This document shows positions 44,998-53,367 of a DNA stretch of 64,000 nt, piece after piece. Location: the NCBI GenBank assembly GCA_011390275.1, contig JAABST010000007.1, positions 1 to 64,000 on the forward strand, in the 5' to 3' direction. Within the stretch, counting starts at the first letter, position 1, and every line of letters begins with the position of its first letter. The position numbers and the translations under genes are program-made. This DNA comes from Geitlerinema sp. S16 (GTDB lineage Bacteria > Cyanobacteriota > Cyanobacteriia > Cyanobacteriales > Geitlerinemataceae). Under the pieces are notes generated by a model that had not been told where the DNA came from, did not search any database, and saw only the letters and a list, made by a program, of their open reading frames with translations.

Positions 44998-45705
44998 ATG
45001 CCACATCGTCAAACTCAGCTTGAGAGATACTTTGATACGTTGATCTTGCTGTTGCGCGATCGTATTGGCTTCATGGCTCAGATCGCCGAGAACCAACGCG
45101 TCACCAGTAAAATTGCAGCCTTAATGGTGGCGGGATCGGTGCTGTTCGCGGTGTATGGGGCGATCGTTGGTTCCTTTAGCGGCTGGCCACAGGCGATTTC
45201 ATCGGCGGTCAAGCTGCCCATTTTGTACCTACTGACGCTATTAATCTGCTTTCCGACGCTGTACTTCTTCAATGTGCTGTTCGGATCGCGTAAAAGCTTG
45301 GTGCAGCATTTCGGGGTGTTGATTTCCGCTGTTGCTGCGATCGGCGTGTTGCTCTTCAGTTTTGCGCCGATCACATTATTTTTCCTGGTCACCACGCAAA
45401 ATTACAGCTTTTTTCTCTTGCTCAACGTGGCGATCATGGCGCTTACCGGCATCGTCGGCGTGAAGTTTCTCTACGACGGGATGCTGATGATGTCGGAGCA
45501 AGATGATCCCGATGGCTACGCCAACCGCAAACGGCTTTTGCAAGCATGGCTGGGTCTCTACGCCTTTGTCGGCAGTCAGTTGGGCTGGACGCTACGCCCG
45601 TTTTTTGGCGCACCGGGCGAGCCGTTTCAGTTATTTCGTCAGCTTGAAGGTAATTTTTATCAAAGCGTCTTTCACGCGATCGCCAATTTATTAAACTTGC
45701 CGTAG
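44998..45705 (+). CDS. multi-pass membrane protein (cyanobacterial Yip1/WH2-annotated family)
   Basis: The 235-residue protein has five hydrophobic segments: KIAALMVAGSVLFAVYGAIV, LPILYLLTLLICFPTLYFF, FGVLISAVAAIGVLLFSFAP, TLFFLVTTQNYSFFLLLNVA and a C-terminal LQAWLGLYAFVGSQLGWTL with RPFFGAPGEPFQLFRQLEGN. The last motif is conserved in a cyanobacterial family often labelled actin-binding WH2 domain protein, a label with no demonstrated meaning here. Function unknown. The gene converges with aat, whose stop is 28 bases away. Confidence 0.68.
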   Translation: MPHRQTQLERYFDTLILLLRDRIGFMAQIAENQRVTSKIAALMVAGSVLFAVYGAIVGSFSGWPQAISSAVKLPILYLLTLLICFPTLYFFNVLFGSRKSLVQHFGVLISAVAAIGVLLFSFAPITLFFLVTTQNYSFFLLLNVAIMALTGIVGVKFLYDGMLMMSEQDDPDGYANRKRLLQAWLGLYAFVGSQLGWTLRPFFGAPGEPFQLFRQLEGNFYQSVFHAIANLLNLP

Positions 45706-45732
45706 AGGCCGTAGAGGATATCTGGAACGGTT

Positions 45733-46323
45733 TTATCGCGGGGTCGGGACGAACGATCGCGACAGCGAGACAGCTTCATCAAGGCGCTGATCGTATTCGC
45801 GATCGTCGATCGTGTAAGCGCCAAACCTGGCGAGGTGGTGATTTTGAAGCTGGGCATCAAAGAGTGTGAATTGTTGGGAGCGGAGATGCTCGACCAGTTT
45901 AACCATCGCGACTTTTGACCCCTCGGGAATGCGATAAAACATTGACTCGCCGATAAATGCGCCGCCAATACAGAGGCCGAGAACGCCACCCGCAAGGCGA
46001 TCGCCCTGCCAGGTCTCGAAGCTGTGCGCCCAGCCCGCTTCGTGTAGCGCCAGGTAAATCTCCTTGAGATCGTCACAAATCCAGGTGCTATCGCGATCGG
46101 CGCAGCCTGCGATGACCGCACGAAAATCGCGATTGATCGCCACTTGGAACCGGTCTTGATTGAGCGATCGGCGTAACGATTTGGGATAGCGAAAGCGATG
46201 GTCGAGCGGCACGATCGCCCGCGATCGGCTGCTGTACCATCCCACCGTGCGATTATCGTCATTCGCCATCAGGAAGTACCCCTGGGCGTATCCCTGAATA
46301 ATCGAAGGAATGTCATAGTTCAT
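45733..46323 (-). CDS. aat: leucyl/phenylalanyl-tRNA--protein transferase
   Basis: Aat adds Leu or Phe to the N-terminus of Arg/Lys-ended proteins, marking them for ClpS-ClpAP decay (N-degron pathway). From Met 46323 the protein reads MNYDIPSIIQGYAQGYFLMA and has GWYSSRSRAIVPLD, FRAVIAGCA, GWAHSFETWQGDRLAGGVLG and IGGAFIGESMFYR, all family motifs. A frame six codons longer exists. The gene is preceded, 48 bases upstream, by a mobile terminator element, so its promoter must be short or lie within the element. Confidence 0.93.
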   Translation of the reverse strand: MNYDIPSIIQGYAQGYFLMANDDNRTVGWYSSRSRAIVPLDHRFRYPKSLRRSLNQDRFQVAINRDFRAVIAGCADRDSTWICDDLKEIYLALHEAGWAHSFETWQGDRLAGGVLGLCIGGAFIGESMFYRIPEGSKVAMVKLVEHLRSQQFTLFDAQLQNHHLARFGAYTIDDREYDQRLDEAVSLSRSFVPTPR

Positions 46324-46370
46324 CGCTAGAACCTCTCGCAAAGTGAACCAACCTTATGCGCACATCAAGC

Positions 46371-46499
46371 TAGGGCATGTCATCAATTAATCGTAGAACC
46401 CTTATCGGGTAAGCTGTTGAACGCCCGACCCAACAACAAAACTAGGGGCTGTAACCCTTGCTGGGTAAGCGCTAGAAATTTAATTGATGACAGCCCCTA
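46371..46499 (-). mobile_element. mobile terminator element, copy 4 (upstream of aat)
   Basis: Read on the minus strand it begins TAGGGGCTGTCATCAATT and ends TGATGACATGCCCTA, with CTA at both junctions. TAGGGGCTG pairs with CAGCCCCTA, followed by GTTTTG. It groups with copy 1 (both carry CTAGCGCTTACCCAG). Its orientation would stop any leftward transcript entering the aat gene from the right. Confidence 0.82.
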
Positions 46500-47042
46500 A
46501 AACCATCTTGCGTTTACGCCCATGTTGTTCGGTCGCCTAGCCCTTAAGAATTCAAGTGCGATGACAGACAGATGACAGCAGGGGATATGCGATTCCTTCA
46601 CGCAGAAACCAGTCTGTCAGCCACGATCGAACTCATATTTCTTAGCGCTAGGCGCAACGAAACTCACGAGCGATTTTGAGTTTAGAAACTTGTATCGACC
46701 CCGTGGTGCGATCGAGTGTGCGCTCTCGGGCTGATTGTGACATCCAAATCTAAACCGATCAAAGCTGAATTTGCATGAAGCAGCGGGACGGCCAGCCGGA
46801 ATAACCAGGAATAACCGGTGTCGCCAGCAAAAACAACTGTCATGTTTCTTAACCCAGGAACAGCGCCGCGAAAAGCTTCGGGATACAATACGCCCAATAG
46901 CGTTACTATCGTTCGTCCATACGGGTTGTCGCTGTAAGCGCCGTCCGGTTACTGCGCCTTAAGAGCCTTCAGATCCTGCGCTGATGCCCGCGCTGATGCC
47001 CTACAAACGTCCTACCTGTCGATATCGTGAGACCCTAGCGCC
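46500..47042. other. 543-base non-coding region
   Basis: I see no convincing gene; the 71-codon minus-strand frame at 46682-46897 has no family character. Short duplications are present: GATGACAG...GATGACAG near 46570, GGAATAACC twice near 46799, and a 12-bp tandem (CGCTGATGCC core) at 46977-47000. Confidence 0.45.
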
Positions 47043-47387
47043 ATGTCTGAACATCATTACGTCCAGCCCATCCCTGCGATCGAGCTTTCGCCCCTCAGCG
47101 ATCCTGACCCTGAGCGCCATTGGCTGAAACAGGCTTTACAAAGCTGGCTAGATAGCGAATATTTGCCCGAAGCGATCAACGCGCAGATTGCGGATCGAGC
47201 GGCCAGTATCTACATTCGGCAGCGGCTCGAAGGCGAGAACGATCTCGGGTCGCTCGTGGTGGCGATCGTCACGGAAATGCAGGCGTTTGACTTTTCCAAA
47301 AGTTTTTACGGTGAATTCGCGATCGCGAATGCCGTCAGTGACTTACTGACCGAGCGGCTGAAGCTGGATCAGTGCTGCGGCGGCTAG
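47043..47387 (+). CDS. conserved small cyanobacterial protein of unknown function
   Basis: The 114-residue soluble protein has regular helical patterning: HWLKQALQSWLDSEYLPEAI, NAQIADRAASIYIRQRLEGE and DLGSLVVAIVTEMQAFDFSK, then SFYGEFAIANAVSDLLTERL. It has no signal peptide or membrane segment. The codon use and GCGATCGC sites match resident genes, and the frame is well formed, so I take it as real. Similar helical proteins occur in other cyanobacteria, from memory. No operon partner. Confidence 0.65.
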   Translation: MSEHHYVQPIPAIELSPLSDPDPERHWLKQALQSWLDSEYLPEAINAQIADRAASIYIRQRLEGENDLGSLVVAIVTEMQAFDFSKSFYGEFAIANAVSDLLTERLKLDQCCGG

Positions 47388-47429
47388 TGGATTCCTGGGT
47401 AACCGGTAACCGGTTGTAGCCTGTTGTGC

Positions 47430-47478
47430 GTTAGGCCAATGTGTTCCGACGTGTTAGGCCGATGTATTAGGCCGAGGT
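47430..47478. repeat. 13-bp tandem repeat over a stop codon
   Basis: GTTAGGCCAATGT, a shortened GTTCCGACGT, GTTAGGCCGATGT and ATTAGGCCGAGGT follow each other. The stop codon of the minus-strand gene (47467-47469) lies in the last unit. Confidence 0.82.
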
Positions 47479-48003
47479 GTCGTGTTCGTTGGAGGAATCC
47501 GGCAGGTTGGAATCTGGCGGGCTGGAATCGGTTTTGGTTGGCGAATCGGGCGAGTCGGGTGAAGAACTGGCCGACGCATCTGGATTGTGGGATTGATCGG
47601 CAGAGGCGGAGTCATCGGTGGAGTGCTGTACCTCGCCAAATCGTGCTTGCAAACGCATTAAGCTCAGGGACTGCACGAGCTTGAGCGGCAGCAGCGAAAC
47701 CCCTTCTAACCGCGATTGCACCCAGCCATCGCCCCAGTACCATTCATGAAAACCATCGATGCTTTCGGCGAGTAGCGATCGCAGATACGTATCTTCCGCC
47801 GTGGTGATCTGGTGACGCAGGGCGATCGGGCCGAAATGACTGGTGAACTGTGCGCCTGCCACCAGTTTGTCCGGTGCGCCCGAAAAATGTTGCGGCCAGA
47901 GCCATTCTTGCAGTTGGGCGGGGTAGAGGAGGCAGCGGGCTAGCTCGTCGCTCGTGGCGGCAATTTCGATCCGAAGCTGACTTTGTTGAAAAGTACCGAA
48001 CAT
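47467..48003 (-). CDS. cyanobacterial protein of unknown function, probable START/SRPBCC-like fold with disordered tail
   Basis: From Met 48003 the 178-residue protein reads MFGTFQQSQLRIEIAATSDE then LARCLLYPAQLQEWLWPQHF, with WYWGDGWVQSRLEGVSLLPL further on, a pattern suggesting a small ligand-binding SRPBCC-type domain. The last 50 residues are a Ser/Asp/Pro-rich low-complexity tail (SSPDSPDSPTKTDSSPPDS). The tail DNA contains related short duplications and merges into a 13-bp tandem repeat at the stop codon, so it may have grown by repeat expansion. A longer frame from 48057 adds 18 unlikely residues. Function unknown. Confidence 0.6.
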   Translation of the reverse strand: MFGTFQQSQLRIEIAATSDELARCLLYPAQLQEWLWPQHFSGAPDKLVAGAQFTSHFGPIALRHQITTAEDTYLRSLLAESIDGFHEWYWGDGWVQSRLEGVSLLPLKLVQSLSLMRLQARFGEVQHSTDDSASADQSHNPDASASSSPDSPDSPTKTDSSPPDSNLPDSSNEHDTSA

Positions 48004-48221
48004 GGTGCAAGGTCGTGGGTTGAAGGGAACGAGAAGATGATCGCGAGCGATGGCCATATTATGACGAAATTACGGCGAATGGCTCGGCGATCGAAGTCGG
48101 AATGGTGATGCTGGATGTTGTCAGCTTGGTGGGATCGGCTACAGTGGCGATCACTGGTTTGCCCGCCGAACTGCTGGAAGCATCGACGAAGCGATCGCTT
48201 CTGAATCCGCCGTTTGCCCGT

Positions 48222-48276
48222 GTTTCGCCTAACGTGTTTCGCCTAACGTAATCTCGCCTAACGCATTTCGCTTAAA
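48222..48276. repeat. 14-bp tandem repeat (GTTTCGCCTAACGT)
   Basis: GTTTCGCCTAACGT occurs twice without change (48222-48235, 48236-48249), then AATCTCGCCTAACGC and a decayed ATTTCGCTTAAAT. It lies between the divergent SRPBCC-like gene and the small membrane protein gene. Confidence 0.88.
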
Positions 48277-48305
48277 TCGATCCCTCGCGCTTGCATCACA
48301 CCACT

Positions 48306-48491
48306 ATGGCCGCTTCCCTTGTTTTTTTGCTGAAGATTTTAGTTCCATCATTGCTGATCTCGATCGCCATCCGCCGCCTTGCCCCCTCGCTTGGCCTGGT
48401 GGGTAGCGACCTGAATGCTACGGTTGCGATCCTGGTTCCATCCGTCATCGTTGCAATAGTTCTCGGTTTGCGCGGCTGGAAATCGACCTAA
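48306..48491 (+). CDS. small two-segment membrane protein, unknown function
   Basis: From ATG 48306 the 61-residue product is almost wholly hydrophobic: ASLVFLLKILVPSLLISIAI and NATVAILVPSVIVAIVLGLR, joined by RRLAPSLGLVGSD. Small proteins with this look occur widely in cyanobacteria. It precedes an AI-2E family transporter by 130 bases on the same strand. The alternative TTG at 48291 would add five residues. I cannot assign a role. Confidence 0.5.
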   Translation: MAASLVFLLKILVPSLLISIAIRRLAPSLGLVGSDLNATVAILVPSVIVAIVLGLRGWKST

Positions 48492-48621
48492 AGGCGAGAG
48501 CATCGTCCCGAACTGGATACACTGAAGAGTAATCGCCTCACACTAAAATCGGAAATGATGATCGCAAACGATCGCAACGCTTAAACGAAGACAACACCTA
48601 ACACCTCAGGAGAGATCGCCC

Positions 48622-49710
48622 GTGAAGCTGGGAACGGTGATCAGTACGTTGATTTTGCTCATCTCGCTGGTCGTCCTGTGGCAGTTGCGCCAGGTCATCC
48701 TCGTGGTGTTAGCTTCCATTATTTTTGCGACGGCGCTGAATATTATTGCTCGAAAAATCCAGCGCTTTGGTGTGCGACGATCGCTCGCGGTCGTATTGGC
48801 GGTCGTCGCAGCCGTGGGAACCGTCGCTATCTTTTTCGCTTTACTCGTCCCGCCATTCATCGAGCAATTCAATCAGTTTATTCAGCTTTTTCCGAAGATT
48901 CTCGATCGCCTTGATCTATGGGTGCGTGCCATTGGTCAACGGCTTCCCGGCAATCTCTTCGATGATTTCACGCTAGATACGGCAAGCATTATTCAGCAGG
49001 TGCAGCCCGTGGTAAACAACCTGCTGGAAACGACGATCAATGTTTTTTCCGATACCTTGGGAGTGTTGCTCAACCTGCTGCTGGCGATTATCCTCACGCT
49101 GATGTTTGTGGCCGATCCTGAGTGGTATCGTCGCTGTTTTATTCGACTGTTCCCGGCCTTTTACCGATGCCGGGTCGATGAAATTCTCGATCGCTGCGAA
49201 GTTGCTTTGACGGGCTGGCTAGTCGGCATTTTATTTAATATGCTCGTGATTGCGATTACAAGCTGGGTTTCCCTCAGCTTTTTGGGGGTGCAATTTGCCC
49301 TGGCAAATGGTCTATTTGCCGGTTTATTAACCTTTATCCCTAATATTGGCCCCGTCTTAAGCGTCATCCCGCCGATGGCGATCGCCCTGCTCGAAAGTCC
49401 CTGGAAGTCACTCACGGTACTGTTGCTCTACGTGATTATTCAGCAGCTTGAAGGGAATGTTCTGACGCCCTACATCATGGCGCAAAAGGTCTCGATGCCC
49501 CCCGCGATCACGCTGCTAGCTCAGGTCTTTTTTGCTAGCTTTTTTGGCTTCCCCGGCCTATTTCTGGCGTTGCCACTCACTGTATTAATTCTGGTTTGGG
49601 TTAAGGGCGTGCTCATCGAGGATATTCTCAATCCCTGGGATCGACACGATCGCTACACGCGCGATTTACCGATCCTTCCCGCACCGGAGATCCTGCCGCC
49701 AGCCAAATAG
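48622..49710 (+). CDS. AI-2E family membrane transporter 2
   Basis: The 362-residue protein starts with GTG at 48622, preceded by AGGAGAG. It has the same plan as the protein at 3976: an N-terminal hydrophobic hairpin (ISTLILLISLVVLWQLRQVI, LVVLASIIFATALNIIA), a long amphipathic segment (FIEQFNQFIQLFPKILDRLD) and a C-terminal set with FIPNIGPVLSVIPPMAIALL and QQLEGNVLTPYIMAQKVSMP. It is a distant paralogue of the first copy. Substrate unknown. Confidence 0.82.
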   Translation: MKLGTVISTLILLISLVVLWQLRQVILVVLASIIFATALNIIARKIQRFGVRRSLAVVLAVVAAVGTVAIFFALLVPPFIEQFNQFIQLFPKILDRLDLWVRAIGQRLPGNLFDDFTLDTASIIQQVQPVVNNLLETTINVFSDTLGVLLNLLLAIILTLMFVADPEWYRRCFIRLFPAFYRCRVDEILDRCEVALTGWLVGILFNMLVIAITSWVSLSFLGVQFALANGLFAGLLTFIPNIGPVLSVIPPMAIALLESPWKSLTVLLLYVIIQQLEGNVLTPYIMAQKVSMPPAITLLAQVFFASFFGFPGLFLALPLTVLILVWVKGVLIEDILNPWDRHDRYTRDLPILPAPEILPPAK

Positions 49711-49792
49711 ATCGCCAGCGCCAATCAGCAACAAGACTTCGCATGACTGCAAAAAATGTCACAGTTAAACCAGATTGACTAGAGGTTCCGAT

Positions 49793-50632
49793 ATGGTATT
49801 TCGACTCGCCACGCCACAGCACCCGTCTCCGACCCGGTTCGCCTCTTGGCTCACGATCGCCACGGTCTCAACGATCGGCCTGCTGGGTTGGCCAACAATC
49901 ACCCGCAGCGAAAGCCTCGTCGATTTACAGCAATTGCTCTCCTCAAACCAATGCAGCGCTTGCGACCTGAGCAATGCAGGCTTAGTCTATGCCAACCTTG
50001 CCGGAGCCGATCTCAGTGGGTCTCGACTGGTGCGATCGAACCTCAGTCAAAGCGATCTCAGTGGCGCGAATCTCTCCAACGCGAACCTGACCGGCGCGTC
50101 GCTAGCGGGCGCAGATTTGACCGGCGCGAACTTCTCCGGCGCGAACCTCTCCGGCGTCAATTTTCGTGGCGCATACCTAACCGACGCCAACTTTTCCGGC
50201 GCGAACCTCTCCGGCGCAAACCTGCGCGGCGCGTTAGGCATCCCCCTCGAACTGATCTCCCTAGAGCAGCTACTGCTGTGGGGCAATGAGCTAGCCGATC
50301 GGGGTAACTACACTGGCGCGATCGCCTACTACTCCCAAGCGCTGACGATCGATCCCGACTATGGCGAGGTCTACCTAGCGCGTGGTGCCGCCTACAACCG
50401 TCTCGGCGATCTCGATCGCGCCAAAGCCGACGCCGACTATGCCGCCGAGATCTTTTTCACGACCGGCAACCAGGTCGGATATGAAATGGCCTCGCTATTT
50501 GTCGCGACCATGGAAGCGGAAGCGGAAGCCGCCAACGACTCCCAGAGCGGTCGAGGTCGAAGCAATATAGGCGGCAATATCCTGAATGTCATCACTGGGA
50601 TTGGAAGCTTATTGTTACAGAGCGTATTTTGA
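49793..50632 (+). CDS. exported pentapeptide-repeat and TPR protein
   Basis: From ATG 49793 the 279-residue protein has a signal-like N-terminus (SWLTIATVSTIGLLGWPTI), a short Cys-x2-Cys element (SSNQCSACDLSNA), and about 18 pentapeptide units of the A(D/N)LSG type (residues about 60-145: GANLSNANLTGASLAGADLT). A TPR-like part follows (YTGAIAYYSQALTIDPDYGE, VYLARGAAYNRLGDLDRAK). The Cys pair before the repeats is a known cyanobacterial arrangement. The DNA of the repeats is strongly biased to GGCGCGAA. A TTG at 49775 would be an alternative start. Confidence 0.75.
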   Translation: MVFRLATPQHPSPTRFASWLTIATVSTIGLLGWPTITRSESLVDLQQLLSSNQCSACDLSNAGLVYANLAGADLSGSRLVRSNLSQSDLSGANLSNANLTGASLAGADLTGANFSGANLSGVNFRGAYLTDANFSGANLSGANLRGALGIPLELISLEQLLLWGNELADRGNYTGAIAYYSQALTIDPDYGEVYLARGAAYNRLGDLDRAKADADYAAEIFFTTGNQVGYEMASLFVATMEAEAEAANDSQSGRGRSNIGGNILNVITGIGSLLLQSVF

Positions 50633-50964
50633 GGGCTGTGGCGATCTCACCTCCGTAGAGGGAGAAATATCGTGTGCCAACCTGAGTCAATCAGAATCAA
50701 CCGGAGTCAATCAAAACTGACGGATTCATTGGCGGAACGATTGATCGGCTAAAAGCACACAATACCGTGAGCGCAGGGCGATAACGCTCTGCGGAATGTT
50801 GATGATGATTTTGTCTACGTTCTGTGTGTTGTCGATCATGCTTAGAGATGATCGCGATCGATGATTTTAGCGACGGATATACCTATGGTTGAGATCGTAT
50901 TAAAGCAGGGTTGCGATATCGCTGACTGCTTCGGTTTACGTTAGTCCCCTATTGATTCCGTATT
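50633..50964. other. intergenic region with a 20-bp near-tandem repeat
   Basis: CTGAGTCAATCAGAATCAAC (50682-50701) is followed by CGGAGTCAATCAAAACTGAC (50702-50721). The rest holds no gene that I can support; the promoter of the CHASE2-GGDEF gene is expected here. Confidence 0.5.
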
Positions 50965-52983
50965 GTGTCTGAGTCGATCTTTCTGACGTTCATCGTCCGC
51001 ATCAAGCAATATCTCGCGGCTACGGTGAGATCAATGCCTTTAAAGCGCTGTGGCTTAGAGATTGGGTTTTCAGTGGCCGCCGTGGCGATCACTGTCGGGG
51101 GCGCACAGCTCGGCGCATTCGAGCTAGGGGAATGTTTACTACTCGATACCTACGTTCGCCATCGCCCGACCGAAGAGCCAGACCCGCGCATTGTCCTCGT
51201 GACGATCGACGATCGCGATTTGTTCGATGAATCCGATGATGCAATTCCGAATGCGTGGCCACTACCCGACGAAGTGGTCATCGAAACCATCGAGACGATC
51301 GCGCAATTTCAACCTAGGGTCATCGGACTACACCTCTATTTTGCAAAACGCAGTGACGCCTCACGCAGACAACTCAAAACCCTGATCGAAACGACCGAAA
51401 ACCTGATTGGTATGGAAAAAGTCGTGGGTTCCCTACGCAGCACACCCTCGCTATTTCCGCGCGAGCAGTTAGCGATGTCGGACATGGTGCTCGATCCCGA
51501 TGCCAGCGTCAGGCGTGGCCTCGTCAGCATTTATGACCAAGACGCCAAAAGCCATCTAAGCTGGGGTGCGCAACTGGCACTAGAGTATCTCGCCACCCAA
51601 TCGATCAAGCCGATCCGCCAAAAAAATGGTGATGTTCGGCTCGGTCAGGCGATCATTCCGCGCTTGGAGCAAGGCGATGGAGGCTACTCTCCGCAGCTTG
51701 ATGCCGGTGGATTTCAAATCCTGATGGACTATCGTGGCGATCTCGATGCCTTTACGAGCATTTCACTGCGTGATGTGCGTTCAGGCAACTTTGACCCCGA
51801 TCTATTCCGTGACAAAATCGTGGCGATCGGTCCGACCTCCCCCTCCTTAAAAACGGAATACCGTACCCCCATCCTCTCCACCGATTCCAGTACGCACATT
51901 GCAGCCCTCGGGAGCAACGACCCCCAAGATCCTCCAGAATTGTCCAATAACTCTGATACGGGATTCAATGAACCCAACACCAAGCTTTCAGAACAAAGCG
52001 ATCGCCACCTAATGTCGAGTTTTCTGATCCACATCAACCTCACCAGCCAACTGCTCGACAGCGCCATGCTCGGCCAGCGGGGTCTTGATCCGGTTCCGTC
52101 ATGGCTGAAGTGGGGATGGGTTGCGATTGGTGCGGGGCTTGGGGTGCGGGGCGATCGCAATCGTTCCTGCCAGCTATCGCGGCTTGGGCGGCTGAGTCCA
52201 ATGATGCAAATATTGCTGCTCAATAGTGTGTGGATCGCCACCATTTTGCTGGGAATGGTCGGCATTGGCTATATTGCCTTGCTCACAAGTTGGTGGTTGC
52301 CAACAATTATGCCGATCGTCGCCTTTGGGATTGCGACCAGTTTGCGTCTGACGTATTGCAGCTATCGTCTCTATCGCCTCGCCTCCTATGACGCTCTCAC
52401 CGAAGTCGGCAATCGTCGCTTATTTGACTCTAGTTTGGCTGAACTCCAAGCGTTCAGCATGGCGAAACAAAAACCGCTCGCCATTATTCTGTGCGATATC
52501 GATTGGTTTAAAGCTTACAACGACACCTATGGCCATCAGCAGGGCGATCAATGCCTCAAAGCCATCGCCCAGACGATCGCCCGTGCTGTTCGCTACAGCG
52601 ACATTGTCACGCGGTACGGCGGCGAAGAATTTGCGATTCTCCTTCCCGAAACCTCGGCAGAACAGGCGATGAAACTGGCAGAACGTATTTGTCTTGCCGT
52701 ACAAGCACTCAAGATGAAACACAAGGGATCTCCCACCGGAACCTACGTCACGTTGAGCTGCGGGATTGCGGTTTGGTCTCCTGATCATGCCGGACACAAA
52801 CTCGATTTGCTGAAAGCTGCCGATCGGGCACTGTACCGCTCTAAAAATCAAGGACGAAATACCTGGCAGCTCGAAACCCATTGGCAAGACGAGCCTATAC
52901 CGACAGAGACACGACCTCCCAGCGTTCCTACCATTTCAAGCACTCTACCCACCCAAAAAAACACCGATGACTGCGATCGTTAA
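50965..52983 (+). CDS. CHASE2-domain diguanylate cyclase
   Basis: The 672-residue membrane protein makes cyclic di-GMP. An N-terminal membrane segment (FSVAAVAITVGGAQLGAFEL) precedes an extracytoplasmic CHASE2 sensor (about 65-300) with PRIVLVTIDDRDLFDESDD and FQPRVIGLHLYF. A polar insert with NDPQDPPELSNNSD sits near 315. Two to three membrane segments follow (about 375-475). The C-terminal GGDEF domain has YDALTEVGNRRLF, ILCDIDWFKAYNDTYGHQQG and the active-site RYGGEEFAILLPE near 550. Start is GTG 50965. It lies upstream of a second c-di-GMP gene on the same strand. Confidence 0.87.
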   Translation: MSESIFLTFIVRIKQYLAATVRSMPLKRCGLEIGFSVAAVAITVGGAQLGAFELGECLLLDTYVRHRPTEEPDPRIVLVTIDDRDLFDESDDAIPNAWPLPDEVVIETIETIAQFQPRVIGLHLYFAKRSDASRRQLKTLIETTENLIGMEKVVGSLRSTPSLFPREQLAMSDMVLDPDASVRRGLVSIYDQDAKSHLSWGAQLALEYLATQSIKPIRQKNGDVRLGQAIIPRLEQGDGGYSPQLDAGGFQILMDYRGDLDAFTSISLRDVRSGNFDPDLFRDKIVAIGPTSPSLKTEYRTPILSTDSSTHIAALGSNDPQDPPELSNNSDTGFNEPNTKLSEQSDRHLMSSFLIHINLTSQLLDSAMLGQRGLDPVPSWLKWGWVAIGAGLGVRGDRNRSCQLSRLGRLSPMMQILLLNSVWIATILLGMVGIGYIALLTSWWLPTIMPIVAFGIATSLRLTYCSYRLYRLASYDALTEVGNRRLFDSSLAELQAFSMAKQKPLAIILCDIDWFKAYNDTYGHQQGDQCLKAIAQTIARAVRYSDIVTRYGGEEFAILLPETSAEQAMKLAERICLAVQALKMKHKGSPTGTYVTLSCGIAVWSPDHAGHKLDLLKAADRALYRSKNQGRNTWQLETHWQDEPIPTETRPPSVPTISSTLPTQKNTDDCDR

Positions 52984-53367
52984 CTCTTCAGAACTTGCGC
53001 AACATGGGTTAGAAGTCCGACTTCACATCCTCCTCTTCACATCGCCCTGAAAACGATAGTCAGTTCAATCATGTTTAGAACAGGCTGAGAGTGTTGAGCG
53101 GAGTCGTTCTTCTCCCTTCGCGAGGCTAATATATCGATTATTCGATGTGGTATCGGCCTCAAGTTCTGTCCGCTACCGCTAAAAAAAGACCGATATGCTA
53201 AAGACTCTTTATGTGGGCGGCGCAACATCAAAAATCAAACTCAATAATGCTCCGAAATCAACCATCATAAACAGTGACAGTGTAGCTTCATATCGGAACT
53301 TCTAATTATGTAAAATAGCAGACCATCATCACTCAATTCGCTATAACTTTCAAAAACAACGATACCG
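52984..53367. other. intergenic region holding repeat remnants
   Basis: 52987-53056 (AGAACTTGCGCAACATGGG...CACATCGCCCTGAAAAC) aligns with the miniature element at 35646. 53083-53106 (GGCTGAGAGTGTTGAGCGG, then AGTCG) matches the core of the 76-bp elements. These two repeat types lie next to each other. The rest is AT-rich and probably holds the promoter of the next gene. Confidence 0.55.

Noticed and set aside
46682..46897. 71-codon minus-strand frame upstream of copy 4 of the mobile terminator element
   Set aside because: No family features or ribosome-binding site, and the codon pattern is not gene-like, so it does not count as a third terminated gene.
50047..50286. Repetitive DNA in the pentapeptide gene as a CRISPR-like array
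   Set aside because: The periodicity is 15 bp, matches protein pentapeptides and has no spacers.
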